This document shows positions 53,400 to 62,637 of a DNA stretch of 64,000 bases, one piece after another; position 1 is the first letter of the stretch, and each line of letters begins with the position of its first letter. The stretch spans positions 1 through 64,000 of the forward strand of contig NBMB01000002.1 in the NCBI GenBank assembly GCA_002084765.1, read 5' to 3'. The notes beneath the pieces are model-generated. The model was not told where the DNA came from, ran no database searches, and worked only from the letters and a program-made list of their open reading frames with translations. Source of the stretch: Candidatus Cloacimonetes bacterium 4572_55. GTDB lineage: Bacteria; 4572-55. A program made the position numbers and the translations under genes.

Positions 53400-56300
53400 T
53401 TATTTCATCAGAATCATCTTGCGAACCTGATCAAACTTGCTCTCTTTCGCTTGCAAACGGTAGAAATAGAGACCGGACGAGACCGACTCTCCCGTATCGT
53501 TTGCGCCATTCCAGGTTACAGAATGATCACCGGCTTCCATCTCGCCGGAAACCAAAGTTTTGATCAACTGCCCAGTGATACTAAAAATTGCCATCTCAAC
53601 ATGTTGCGTCACTGGAATGGAGAACATAATCTGTGTCTGAGGATTGAACGGATTCGGTTTATTTTGCTCCAGATGAGCCGCTCGGAGCTTCGGCGTATAC
53701 AGAATCGTGATCCACCCGGAGGAGGAGACTTCACCACTCGCCTCGACGACCTGAATTTGATAAGAATAGGTCTGTTCTGGTTGCGCGGTTTCGTCAACAA
53801 ATCGGGTCGTGAAAATGGGCGAGTCTGTCAGCCGTTTGGTCTGACCTGTAGCCTCATTCCGACGATCCACGTCGTATCCGACGATATTTGCTCCTTCCGC
53901 GATGGACCATTGGAGCTCGATTCCAGCTGGAGCCGCTTGCGCGGTGAAGTCGGCAAATTCTATCGAGTATTCTTCCCAAAGGAGAATTTGTCGAATCAGT
54001 TCTTCTCTCGGAGTATTCTGGGGCGGAGCGTTCACCGCCTCGAGACCAAATGCACAATAGATAGCCTCATAGCCGTATGTTTGATCTTGATAGCAAGTCG
54101 CCGCGTCATAATCGCTATCTTGATATGTCAAGAACGTTTCTGCGCCATCCAGCGCGCTGACGCCGCTCGGGGATACCTGGTTACCGGCACTGGAGCCGCC
54201 AATCAGGACAAAAAGCATGCCGTCGCCAAATTCGTGTCCATCAACGCCTTCGACAAACACGGCGTCCACCTGATCTGCGGTATGCTCTGCCCGGAGATAG
54301 TCGGAGAAGAAGGAGCTTCCGCCGATGTCGTTACCGATATATTGACCGGTCAAGATGAGGTCCTTGCCCATTTCCAGATATGCGATCAGGGCGTTCTGTT
54401 CTTGCGACGTCAGTGTGCCAACCTGCTGATCGCCGGTCATCCAAATGATATAATCAAACAGGTCGAGGTTTTCGAGAATATCGGCACTTTGGTTCAAATC
54501 CGCGACAATATGGGGAAGATTCAGATCGTTCAAAGAACTAACGATATAGCTTTCGTAGTCGTCCCCGCCGTCGTCGTCCACAACCAGCAAAGAGGCTGTA
54601 GGCGGCGACAATACGCCCAGGTCAACGGTCTGATTTTCACCGACAACCAGTCCGTCAATCTCCTGAAGTACATACGGGGGGCTAGGTACGATCGAGAGAT
54701 TATAGATCCCAGCCATGAGACCAATCGAGAAATCGCCGTTCGCGTCAGTCTCTCCCGTTACGATAAAATCCGCATTTTCCTGATGCGTAAAAGTGAGACT
54801 CGCGGTGACTGTCTCGGTACCCTCCCCGGAGATAGAGCCGGTAAACACGCCATCCTCCAGAGGATGCAGAAAGACAAGAGCCTGTTGATTGTCACCCGCC
54901 TCAATAGTCACGCTCATTGTATCGGGTTTCATACCGAATGCCGAGGTGGCTGTCACTAAGAGATCGCCTGTTGGCACTGGATAAGAGGGCGCAGTGCCAG
55001 TTTGCTGGGTATAGGGATGCAACCCATTAGGCAGAATCTCCACCTGATGCATCGGGATGGGGATATTGTTGTTGTCAAACACGGAAACTTGCAGCTGTCC
55101 CCAGCCGTTTTCAAGAATTTCCAACGCTCCGGGAAGCCACATTTTTCCATTGCCGTAGCTATTATCCTCGCCAAATATGGAGCCGCCGTCTATCGCTGAG
55201 AGGTAGATCGCTGCTTTTAGATCGTTCGCAGAAGAGTTTGGGAACGCCTGATGAAGCAGAGCCACGCCGCCAGCAACGTGTGGCGCGGCCATGGATGTGC
55301 CGGTATAAGCGTCATACCCGTTGTTGAAAACGCTGGAACGGATGTTTGTACCAGGCGCGCAAACTTCTGGCTTGATGTGATACTGACCGAAACAGAGAGT
55401 GGGACCGCGACTGCTGGAGCCGTTTGCTAACCCGGCATGGGTTATATTGCCGACAGAAAAACAATTAAGAGGAGTTGTCGTTCTATCCGCGGGCGCGCCG
55501 ACTGTATTTTCGTCAGGACCGTCGTTTCCCGCTGCAAAAACAACCACGCATTGCGCCGCTTCCAAAGCGTCTATCATATAATTTAAACCTGTATCGCATT
55601 TGCTCGGGGATCCGTCCGGAAGAACCCATCCCCAGGAATTGTTGTTGGCAATCGGGACGTCGTCCACTGTATTTGGGTCCCCGTCTGGGTCAGCCAACCA
55701 TTGCAAACCGAGGGCTGTGCTACCGCCTCCACTGATCGAATGCACTGCAATCCAACTCGCATCCGGAGCCACGCCAATGGTGTCGGATCCGGCTCGCCCA
55801 CACATAGTTCCTGTCACATGGGTTCCATGGTCATTGTTCATCGAGGGGGCGGGCCAGGGATAATAGCACTCATTCCCGGGATGCCCCTGATTGCCGCGCC
55901 ACTGCGCGCTCAACGCAGGATGGGTTCGCAGAACGCCTGTGTCGCAAGATGAAATCAACTCGCCTTCGCCGGTGTAGCCCATCTCCCATAAAATAGGCGC
56001 GCCGACCATTACCAAGCCTTCCTCAACGTTATCGGTTTCACGATAGGAATCAGATTGGCTCTCGACCGGCTCGATCAAGCGCGCAATCAGCTCCAATTCC
56101 AATGTTTCAATCTCGGGAAGAGCAGCCAGTTCACGATACACCTGCGCTTCCGCTGTGACTAAAAAAGCGTTGGCAATCCATAACGGTGTAAATTCCGACA
56201 CATTTCCTTGAGCCTGTTGCGTCTCTAAATAATCGGCGACTCCACCCTGAGTCTCCGAGGCTTTGTTGCGCAACGCTTCCACTACAATCCGGTGTATTCC

Positions 56301-56498
56301 AGCGCGACCCAGATGATTCCACTCAGCCGCGAGCGCGGGCGCGTCCACTTGGTCGTCCATCATAATCACGCCTTTGATCATATCGCCCTCAGCAGCAAGG
56401 TCTATCGCCTCCTGCAAGTTGTAGTCGATATCCGCTGCGTGCGCTATGCCAACGCAAAGAAACAAAAAAAGTAACACCACCACATTCACATTTCTCAT
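53400..56498 (-). CDS. Subtilisin-like (S8) serine protease with T9SS sorting domain
   Basis: A 1032-residue secreted protease. Signal peptide about 1-21 (ending AHAAD), prodomain to about 150, then the S8 domain with catalytic Asp186 (SCDTGVL), His224 (DHGTHVTG), oxyanion Asn325 (GNDG) and Ser402 (GTSMAAPH). It continues with a carboxypeptidase-regulatory-like beta-sandwich (SISGEGTETVTASLTFT), a ThuA/GATase-like segment (LLVVDDDGGDDYESYIVSSL to about 830), a fibronectin-like domain (AAPAGIELQWSIAEG), and a type A sorting domain (LEQNKPNPFNPQTQI ending KMILMK). T9SS takes it across the outer membrane. GGAGG precedes the ATG. The catalytic set is complete. Confidence 0.95.
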   Translation of the reverse strand: MRNVNVVVLLFLFLCVGIAHAADIDYNLQEAIDLAAEGDMIKGVIMMDDQVDAPALAAEWNHLGRAGIHRIVVEALRNKASETQGGVADYLETQQAQGNVSEFTPLWIANAFLVTAEAQVYRELAALPEIETLELELIARLIEPVESQSDSYRETDNVEEGLVMVGAPILWEMGYTGEGELISSCDTGVLRTHPALSAQWRGNQGHPGNECYYPWPAPSMNNDHGTHVTGTMCGRAGSDTIGVAPDASWIAVHSISGGGSTALGLQWLADPDGDPNTVDDVPIANNNSWGWVLPDGSPSKCDTGLNYMIDALEAAQCVVVFAAGNDGPDENTVGAPADRTTTPLNCFSVGNITHAGLANGSSSRGPTLCFGQYHIKPEVCAPGTNIRSSVFNNGYDAYTGTSMAAPHVAGGVALLHQAFPNSSANDLKAAIYLSAIDGGSIFGEDNSYGNGKMWLPGALEILENGWGQLQVSVFDNNNIPIPMHQVEILPNGLHPYTQQTGTAPSYPVPTGDLLVTATSAFGMKPDTMSVTIEAGDNQQALVFLHPLEDGVFTGSISGEGTETVTASLTFTHQENADFIVTGETDANGDFSIGLMAGIYNLSIVPSPPYVLQEIDGLVVGENQTVDLGVLSPPTASLLVVDDDGGDDYESYIVSSLNDLNLPHIVADLNQSADILENLDLFDYIIWMTGDQQVGTLTSQEQNALIAYLEMGKDLILTGQYIGNDIGGSSFFSDYLRAEHTADQVDAVFVEGVDGHEFGDGMLFVLIGGSSAGNQVSPSGVSALDGAETFLTYQDSDYDAATCYQDQTYGYEAIYCAFGLEAVNAPPQNTPREELIRQILLWEEYSIEFADFTAQAAPAGIELQWSIAEGANIVGYDVDRRNEATGQTKRLTDSPIFTTRFVDETAQPEQTYSYQIQVVEASGEVSSSGWITILYTPKLRAAHLEQNKPNPFNPQTQIMFSIPVTQHVEMAIFSITGQLIKTLVSGEMEAGDHSVTWNGANDTGESVSSGLYFYRLQAKESKFDQVRKMILMK

Positions 56499-57235
56499 AA
56501 TCGATACCCTCCACGATCTCAGTACAATGTAATAATTTAAAAACAGTTATTTCTTTTCGATACCCGACTCCCATTGACTTTTTCCGTCCACATAAAATTA
56601 TTGCACAGACGCCGATTTTTATTTCAGACGTCCCGGAATTTATGAAAAACGGATATGAGGTCTTTGGAAAAGAACATGGTATCAGAAAAGAAAATTCGCC
56701 TCATCAAAAAAAAGTGTTATTATGATCGACACAAATCAATATAGAATTGAAATGAAAAAGTGTCAAGAAATACCTTTGCCATTTTTTGATCATTCTTTAA
56801 TATTCATGTAAACCTACTTTATTTCGGCTTTATTTGTTTCCATTATAGTCGTATTTTATTCAAAACAGCCCTCTTTCCGAAATCTTTGAATGAGCATATA
56901 CGATTATTCTCCGTGGGTTGGAGCAGTTGCACACAACCAAACTTTTGAATAAAAAAATCGAACGGATCAAAAAACAGATGGTAAAAGGGCATCAGAACAA
57001 CAAATAAAAAGCCAGCACCGTATAGTATACGCAAAAATTATTCCCATAAAATTTATAGACGATCAATTGCGGCTCTAATCCGTCAAGCCGTTGATATAGT
57101 GCTGAAAATTTTTCTCATCTTTCTTTTAATCGCATGATGAGACCCAAAAAATTATTTTTTTTGCTTTAACCGACGATGTATATCGAGCGCGTCAAAAAAA
57201 ATGCTCTCGAAAATCGTCATCGAAAGGAGCCGCTT
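56499..57235. other. Large AT-rich intergenic region, no confident gene
   Basis: This 737-base spacer separates the divergent subtilase (minus) and thioesterase (plus) genes. A 63-codon minus frame at 56843-57034 has protein-like hydrophobic composition but no binding site and could be a decayed remnant. A 20-residue in-frame extension of the thioesterase (from 57176) is rejected. No repeat copy or terminator was found. Confidence 0.5.
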
Positions 57236-57700
57236 GTGGCTTATGAGTTCAAAATGAGACGAATTATTGAGTTTGTCGAAACCGATATGGCGGGAATTGT
57301 ACATTTTTCTAATTTTTTTCGTTTTATGGAATCGGTTGAGACTGCATTCTTTCGTTCGTTGGGTTGCGAAATTTGCTACCCCAAGCCGGTACCAACATCC
57401 GGATTGCCGCGCGTCCATGCCGAGTGCGACTATCTCTATCCACTTCGCTTTGAGGACGAGATAGAGATTCATCTGATTGTGCGAGAGATTTCAGAAAAAT
57501 CGATTACATATAATTTGCTTTTCAACAGAGTCGCTCCCTCTCCGGTTCAAATAGCGGCAAAAGGAAAATTGATCGTTGCTTTTGTCAGCTATGATCCTGT
57601 TTCCGGCGTCATCAAATCCGAGCCTATACCCTCTGGTATTCGGTCTAAAATCGAAGTCGCGCCCCCCTCTCGACTCGATCTATTCGACAACATCCCATGA
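57236..57700 (+). CDS. Acyl-CoA thioesterase, hotdog fold (4HBT/YbgC-like)
   Basis: A 154-residue single hotdog domain. FVETDMAGIVHFSNFFRFMESVETAFFRSLG holds the catalytic Asp (in ETDMAGIVHFSNF, the DxxGxVxHxxY-like motif) and following helix; HAECDYLYPLRFEDEIEIHL forms the central strand pair. The domain hydrolyses acyl-CoA or 4-hydroxybenzoyl-CoA type thioesters. The GTG at 57236 has AAAGGAG at 57222-57228 and removes a basic extension seen in a longer frame. No paa or tol genes flank it. Confidence 0.9.
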   Translation: MAYEFKMRRIIEFVETDMAGIVHFSNFFRFMESVETAFFRSLGCEICYPKPVPTSGLPRVHAECDYLYPLRFEDEIEIHLIVREISEKSITYNLLFNRVAPSPVQIAAKGKLIVAFVSYDPVSGVIKSEPIPSGIRSKIEVAPPSRLDLFDNIP

Positions 57701-58017
57701 AAGGTGATCCTCGATCGACTGGGAGATCGGGGCAATCTGACGACGATCTCCCGGGACATGAAGCACTCGGTAGAATACGAAAAAAAATGGATGGAATAGG
57801 GACGGTCTCTACGAATCGGATACTTCGGATACTGTGGTGTCTGAGTAGTCCGTCGCCGATTCATACTCAGAGGAATTGCGTTCATTCTTAGGCTGTTCCA
57901 CGGAACAGGCGGGGCTGATTCATGTAGGAACTCCCAATTTGGGGAAAACGAAAAAGACAAGAAAAAAATAGAGCGCGATTAAAATGATAATTTCCATTAA
58001 CAAAACCTTTCTCGGAA
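57701..58017. other. Intergenic region between thioesterase and Smr-like genes
   Basis: A 317-base stretch. Overlapping small frames on both strands (57697-57891 plus, 57589-57960 minus) show no family features and lack binding sites. A partial inverted motif GCTGTTCCACGGAACAGGC lies near 57892-57910. Confidence 0.4.
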
Positions 58018-58830
58018 ATGAATATGAAGGAACCTATAGAAAATTATTTAGCTATTGAAAAAGGATCGGGCGTCATTGACTTCCATCCCTCGACCTATTA
58101 TACAGATAAAGTGGAAAAAGTTCTGAAAGATATCCGTTATCTGATTATGAAAGCGAAAGAACTGCGTCTGAATCGCTGCAAGTTGATCATTGGCAAAGGA
58201 AACGCATGGCGCTCCGACAATCCCGGCTCTCTGATGGGATATGTCCTGAAGATGACGGAAGGAAAAAAGATTCGGACGTTTATCCGAAATAAAAAGCTGT
58301 CGGATGACTTAGCCTCATTGTTTTTGGAATTCAATTGGCCGTATGAATGCAATACAGCGCAATATGAACAAAACTTACGACAAGAGGCGGATATGCGGCG
58401 ACAAAAACTCGATCGTGCAAAAGAGAAGAGTAATCGCCTTCGTTTAAATGACGCGGAAAATGGTTTTTTTCATAAAAATTCGAAAAAATATCATCGAAAA
58501 ATCCGATCGATTATGGCGGACTATTATTCGCATATAAAAATAACAGCCGACCCGGCAACCTATCTGATTTTCTATTTGGATTTCCCTGAGGCGATACCGG
58601 ATTCTTTACGAAAAAAATTTGAGCGGCTGCTATGGCAGATATGGTTTTCGATTTTTTTCGACAAATCGTCGCTAATCGAACAAAAAGAGATGCTGAAAGA
58701 GCTGACTGGATCGATCCTACAATTCGCTGAATTTTTCCCTCTCATAGACGACATAACCGAGAAAGAAGAGCTCAACACCCTATTGCGTATGTTTCTGCCG
58801 AAACTTCCGCCGAACGTTCTGAGATTGTGA
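58018..58830 (+). CDS. Uncharacterised protein with Smr-like N-terminal domain
   Basis: A 270-residue protein without signal peptide. The N-terminal segment VIDFHPSTYYTDKVEKVL, a helix, then CKLIIGKGNAW and a later KIRTF match the layout of Smr domains (DLHG-type start, GKG turn, strand). The canonical LDLHG is altered to IDFHP, so nuclease activity is uncertain. A basic coiled region (about 110-150) leads to an all-helical C-terminal half of unknown type. No membrane segments. The stop codon TGA abuts directly the stop of the opposite-strand hydrolase gene (no base between). Alternative: an unrelated unknown family. Confidence 0.5.
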   Translation: MNMKEPIENYLAIEKGSGVIDFHPSTYYTDKVEKVLKDIRYLIMKAKELRLNRCKLIIGKGNAWRSDNPGSLMGYVLKMTEGKKIRTFIRNKKLSDDLASLFLEFNWPYECNTAQYEQNLRQEADMRRQKLDRAKEKSNRLRLNDAENGFFHKNSKKYHRKIRSIMADYYSHIKITADPATYLIFYLDFPEAIPDSLRKKFERLLWQIWFSIFFDKSSLIEQKEMLKELTGSILQFAEFFPLIDDITEKEELNTLLRMFLPKLPPNVLRL

Positions 58831-59694
58831 TTACATGTCCAAGTCTGAGATAAAGCGGTCTATTCCAAGAATATACGTCTCATTAGAGAGCATGAATCCA
58901 TCGTTGTGTCCACCGCGAAGCTCGATAAAACGCTTTGGCTCTTTTGCTTTTTCGTACAGAGTTCGCCCCTGTTCATAAGGGATCACATCGTCGTGGGGGC
59001 TGTGCAAAATCAAGACAGGGCAGCGCAATTTGCCAATGCGGTCTATGGTGGGATAGTTGATCCGGGCAAGAAGTTTAATCGGAAGAAAAGGATAGAGTTG
59101 CGCGCCCATATCGGGAATGGAAGTAAAGGTGGATTCCAATATCAGTGCCTTTGGAGCCGTATCTGAGTTTTTCTCGAATAGATCGACTGCGAGCTGACAA
59201 GCGACCGCGCCGCCCAAAGATCGCCCGAAGATAATAATGCGATTTGCGTCGATATGACGTTCTTCGGTCAAATACTGCCACGCAGCCTCGCTATCGCGAT
59301 ACGTCCCCCATTCACTCGGTCTGCCGGAGCTTTTTCCATACCCTCGATAATCGAAAATAAAAACGCTCATGCCCAGCTTATGATAGATCAGGATCGTGTC
59401 CAAACGATGGGAGATATTTCCCCCGTTTCCGTGACAAATCAGCATGGTTCCCCGCGCATTTTTCGACGGTATCCACCAACCGGAAAGAGTGATCCCGTCC
59501 TGAGCGGTAAACGAAATGGATTCGTAGTCCAAATGATAATCTTCCGGCGTGACGGTCAGGTTTTTGGTCGGGAAATAGATTAAATGAGATTGAAAAAGGT
59601 ATAATAAGAGCATGAATATAAAGAGGATAATGACCGGGGTGACTAAGATTGATGTAATCATTCTCAATGCCTTTCTTTTTTTAAGAACCACCAT
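58831..59694 (-). CDS. Membrane-anchored alpha/beta hydrolase (BEM46/YfhR-like)
   Basis: A 287-residue protein with one N-terminal transmembrane helix (about 13-36) and an alpha/beta hydrolase domain facing the periplasm or outer side. CHGNGGNISHRL marks the oxyanion loop, FDYRGYGKSSG follows, the nucleophile is Ser159 in FGRSLGGAV, and Asp and His lie in HSPHDDVIPY and RGGHNDGF. All triad members are present. The plan matches the BEM46/ABHD13 group; its substrate is not known. GGGAG precedes the ATG. The stop codon directly adjoins that of the Smr-like gene. Confidence 0.92.
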   Translation of the reverse strand: MVVLKKRKALRMITSILVTPVIILFIFMLLLYLFQSHLIYFPTKNLTVTPEDYHLDYESISFTAQDGITLSGWWIPSKNARGTMLICHGNGGNISHRLDTILIYHKLGMSVFIFDYRGYGKSSGRPSEWGTYRDSEAAWQYLTEERHIDANRIIIFGRSLGGAVACQLAVDLFEKNSDTAPKALILESTFTSIPDMGAQLYPFLPIKLLARINYPTIDRIGKLRCPVLILHSPHDDVIPYEQGRTLYEKAKEPKRFIELRGGHNDGFMLSNETYILGIDRFISDLDM

Positions 59695-59742
59695 ATATCT
59701 CCCGAAACGGTACGTTACATTTTGATTTCAGTCACTTCTTTC

Positions 59743-59771
59743 TTGACAAAAAGCGATTTGTTTCATATCTT
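59743..59771 (+). promoter_or_regulatory. Consensus-like sigma-70 promoter for cNMP-binding gene
   Basis: TTGACA (59743-59748), a 17-base spacer and TATCTT (59766-59771). It lies about 160 bases before the gene at 59935. The leader is long. Confidence 0.6.
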
Positions 59772-59934
59772 AATTTTTTTCAAATTGACCTTATTGAGTG
59801 TGATAATTGGGGAATCCTTTTGATTTTAATTTTTAGATTTCTATCTGTGATTTCTACAAATGCGTTGTAATTCTGTTAAGAGTAAGCGATCTCCATTTTC
59901 TTTGGTATAAAAAAAAATTTGAGGAAAGAGGCAC

Positions 59935-60384
59935 ATGCTATCGATAATGGAAAAAATTCTCTTCTTGAAAACCGCTTCTGTTTTTGATGGGATGAATAGC
60001 GAGCAACTTAAACTTATCAGCGGCATTACGACCGAAGAAGACCTAAACCCGAGAGAAGATCTATTTCGTCAAGGCGAATTGGGCGATAAGATGTATATTA
60101 TTATCTCTGGGGAGATTGAAATTCTGGCTCAAAGCTCGAAACGAGAACATCGGATAGCAGTTTTGGGCAAATCGCAGCCGGTTGGCGAGTTCGCGGTATT
60201 GGACGACGAGGCGCGTTCCGCAGGTGCTCGAGCAGTCCAGAATGTCAAGGTTTTGTCGGTAGAAAAAGAGGAATTGAAAGAGTTAATTCGGGAATTCCCA
60301 GAATTAGCTTTTGAATTTTTTAAGGTGTTGATTCGTAAAAATCGAGAGACAAATCGTCAGTTGCTCGAATTAAAAAAGCAATAA
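59935..60384 (+). CDS. Cyclic nucleotide-binding domain protein
   Basis: A 149-residue single-domain protein of the Crp/cNMP-binding fold. GELGDKMYIIISGEIEI and VGEFAVLDDEARSAGARAV form the phosphate-binding cassette; the usual Arg-Ser/Thr pair is shown as ARSAGARA, so nucleotide binding is plausible but the pattern is divergent. There is no C-terminal helix-turn-helix: the tail is a charged helix (VLIRKNRETNRQLLELKKQ). It may therefore sense or regulate a partner protein. AAAGAGG precedes the ATG. It converges on the DUF2851 gene 25 bases away. Confidence 0.85.
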   Translation: MLSIMEKILFLKTASVFDGMNSEQLKLISGITTEEDLNPREDLFRQGELGDKMYIIISGEIEILAQSSKREHRIAVLGKSQPVGEFAVLDDEARSAGARAVQNVKVLSVEKEELKELIREFPELAFEFFKVLIRKNRETNRQLLELKKQ

Positions 60385-60409
60385 TAAGCCCGAAAAAATT
60401 AAAATCTGA

Positions 60410-61972
60410 TCATATCAACGGACATTGCTCGCATTGTTTCAACTGGCATATTTTTTTATGCAGCCGAATGAGTCCTTGTTGAACCACGACTTTTTTCAGA
60501 AATTCCTGATTTTCATGGTCCGCTGGAACCCGCGACCCGCATCCCCACAACTTAAAAAATCCCCTTAAAATACGGTTGTCCCCTCTCGTTTTCATTGACC
60601 TGACGATATCCCAAACTCTCGTTTTTAAAGGCGCGTCGTCAATATGGCGAGCATAGCTCAGAATCAGGGGAAAGACGACATTGACCATGATTTCTTGGAT
60701 ACGCGACTTCCCCAACAATCCTCTGTCTGCGGATTTTTTTTCAACATTGGCGTCACCATGAACTCTCTCACGGAATCGATAATGATATTGCCAAAATCCT
60801 GTTGCCGGGATATGAAATTCATCATAAAATTTCGCGATTACTGCATCGGGGTCAGATTGGTCGATAATAGGTTTTATCATTGCGGATAAGAGGTCTTCCG
60901 GCAAAAAATTTGTCAAAATGGAAGAAAGCGCGGCAATTCGCCTGGTGGGGTAATTCGCGGGACGGATCCCGGAAAACGTCCATTCTTCCGCGGAGAGCGA
61001 AGCGGTCGGGAAGCGTCTCTTCCATGCCTTCCAGATCGATTCCATTTTCCCCAAATACTTCAGCGTCTCTTTGTCGTAAGAGAATTTTTCGTTTGTTCCC
61101 GATGGTGAGATCAGCAGACCGCTCGCTCCAAGCAGAATGGATTGCAGGGTCAACGTAAGGTGAGAAATTGATTTGTTCGGTTGATCCTTTAACCATGTCT
61201 GCAATTTGTGATAAGGGACAAACCGAGCCAGTTTTTCAAACGGCTCGCTGTTTTTAGAATAGCCCATTGCCCTGGCAATTCCCTGGTAAGCCGCGTGGTC
61301 CCAGGACCCGCTTTCCGCGTATAGTTTCTGAAATTTTTCTAATTTTTGTAGGAATCGTTTTTCCCCCAAAACAATCAATTTGTCACAAAAGACCGCGCAT
61401 CCCTCCGACGAGTCGGCGATTTTTTTTTGGCATGGATAGTGAGCGAATTGATATAGAGAATTCAGATGATCCCGCAGATCCTGCAGTGATTTGTCTAAAA
61501 AATCGTGAATCAGGAGAATAGGCGCAATTCTTCCGTTCATCTTTTTCGATCGGGGGCTGTGCGAATGATGCCACATCACAACGTGCAGCACGACTCGGTT
61601 ATAGTTCGGGTCCAAGTGATGCCCGTGACCATACCAGTCCCGGCTCTTGAGGTGCATCTCCACATCGCCTCGACGGACGCGTCCGTTTATTTTTATTATC
61701 GTGTCTCGGAAGTCCGGTCCTGTGCTATGGTTACGAACGCCCCAATCTAATATCTCAATCGAGTGGTTTTCCGTTGTTGCCAGGTTACGCGCATCAAAGT
61801 GCCGTTCCTGCCAGATATGATACAGAAGCAGTTCGCTGATCCCAGACCCGCCTTCTCTAAATACATGTTGGCAGCAAGTGGAAAAAGAGGAGGGGTTTCG
61901 GACAAGGTAGCTCTCAACCGCTTCCCGAAATTTTGCGGTTGATATTTTTTCAGACATAATTTCATATTTCAT
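60410..61972 (-). CDS. DUF2851 family protein
   Basis: A 520-residue protein of a conserved uncharacterised family found in FCB genomes. The N-terminal core has EILDWGVRNHSTGPDFRDTIIKI, then GDVEMHLKSRDWYGHGH and NRVVLHVVMWH. The PDF and GDVEMH blocks could represent a degenerate PD-(D/E)XK-like active site, as the acidic positions are spaced suitably; this is my inference. The middle is helical. The C-terminus ends CQLKQCEQCPLI, a possible metal site. The ATG at 61972 or 61957 could be the start; neither has a clear binding site. Confidence 0.85.
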   Translation of the reverse strand: MKYEIMSEKISTAKFREAVESYLVRNPSSFSTCCQHVFREGGSGISELLLYHIWQERHFDARNLATTENHSIEILDWGVRNHSTGPDFRDTIIKINGRVRRGDVEMHLKSRDWYGHGHHLDPNYNRVVLHVVMWHHSHSPRSKKMNGRIAPILLIHDFLDKSLQDLRDHLNSLYQFAHYPCQKKIADSSEGCAVFCDKLIVLGEKRFLQKLEKFQKLYAESGSWDHAAYQGIARAMGYSKNSEPFEKLARFVPYHKLQTWLKDQPNKSISHLTLTLQSILLGASGLLISPSGTNEKFSYDKETLKYLGKMESIWKAWKRRFPTASLSAEEWTFSGIRPANYPTRRIAALSSILTNFLPEDLLSAMIKPIIDQSDPDAVIAKFYDEFHIPATGFWQYHYRFRERVHGDANVEKKSADRGLLGKSRIQEIMVNVVFPLILSYARHIDDAPLKTRVWDIVRSMKTRGDNRILRGFFKLWGCGSRVPADHENQEFLKKVVVQQGLIRLHKKICQLKQCEQCPLI

Positions 61973-62037
61973 AAGCGATTATAGGAAGGGATCGAGACAG
62001 GTTTTTTGCTCGTTTCCCATCTCGATCCATTTAAAAA

Positions 62038-62601
62038 TTACTCGTTGAACAGTGCTTTCAATCGACTCCAAGAAGAGTCCTCAATATGGGTAATCACCGG
62101 GATTTCATCATCAGACGAAAGATTGACTCGCTTTTCTTCCGAATCCAGAGCCGCACTCCTCTCGACCGATATCACAGTCTTTCCTTTCTTGATCGTTTTA
62201 AAGGCGATATAGAGGCTTTTGATCTCACTTTTTTGCAAATCAATCGTGATGATCTTATCGCCTTCCCATTTGATTCCGTCAGGAGCCTTACCTCCGGCTT
62301 CCCGATCGGACACTCTTGTCAATGAGAGAATCTCGGAATCATAATCCATCTCCAGCTCAATCCGTCGATACTTTTCGATCATATCCGTTTTCGATATATC
62401 CAGCTTGATCCAAAAGATAGAACCTGGACGAGCGATCAGGGGCTTGCCGTCGTTTACTCCTTCAGCTGAAAGACGAATTTCACGTTCATCTCGCTGAGAT
62501 TCGATATCCGAAGATGTTGCATTGCGATCCGGTCCCGCCCATGATAATGGGCAGAAAAAAATCGAAAGCAAAATAAGCGTCACTTGTAACAATTTGGTCA
62601 T
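62038..62601 (-). CDS. Secreted protein with cohesin-like beta-sandwich
   Basis: A 187-residue protein. ATG 62601 (MTKLLQV) follows AAGGAG and begins a signal peptide (ending PLSWAGP). The mature part has a short acidic linker, then IFWIKLDISKTDMIEKYRRIELEMDYDSEILSLTRV and IITIDLQKSEIKSLYIAFKTIKKGKTVISV, the strand pattern of cohesin or carbohydrate-associated beta-sandwich folds. The assignment is weak. mglA starts 36 bases upstream on the same strand; they probably share a transcript. No sorting domain is present. Confidence 0.55.
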   Translation of the reverse strand: MTKLLQVTLILLSIFFCPLSWAGPDRNATSSDIESQRDEREIRLSAEGVNDGKPLIARPGSIFWIKLDISKTDMIEKYRRIELEMDYDSEILSLTRVSDREAGGKAPDGIKWEGDKIITIDLQKSEIKSLYIAFKTIKKGKTVISVERSAALDSEEKRVNLSSDDEIPVITHIEDSSWSRLKALFNE

Positions 62602-62637
62602 AGGCACTCCTTTTGGGAATAGAACCTTTCTCACTTC

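Noticed and set aside
56843-57034. 63-codon hydrophobic minus-strand frame
   Set aside because: No start signal or family match; possibly a decayed remnant, not supportable as a gene.
57589-57960. Overlapping minus and plus frames after the thioesterase gene
   Set aside because: They overlap a clear gene, have odd composition and no binding sites.
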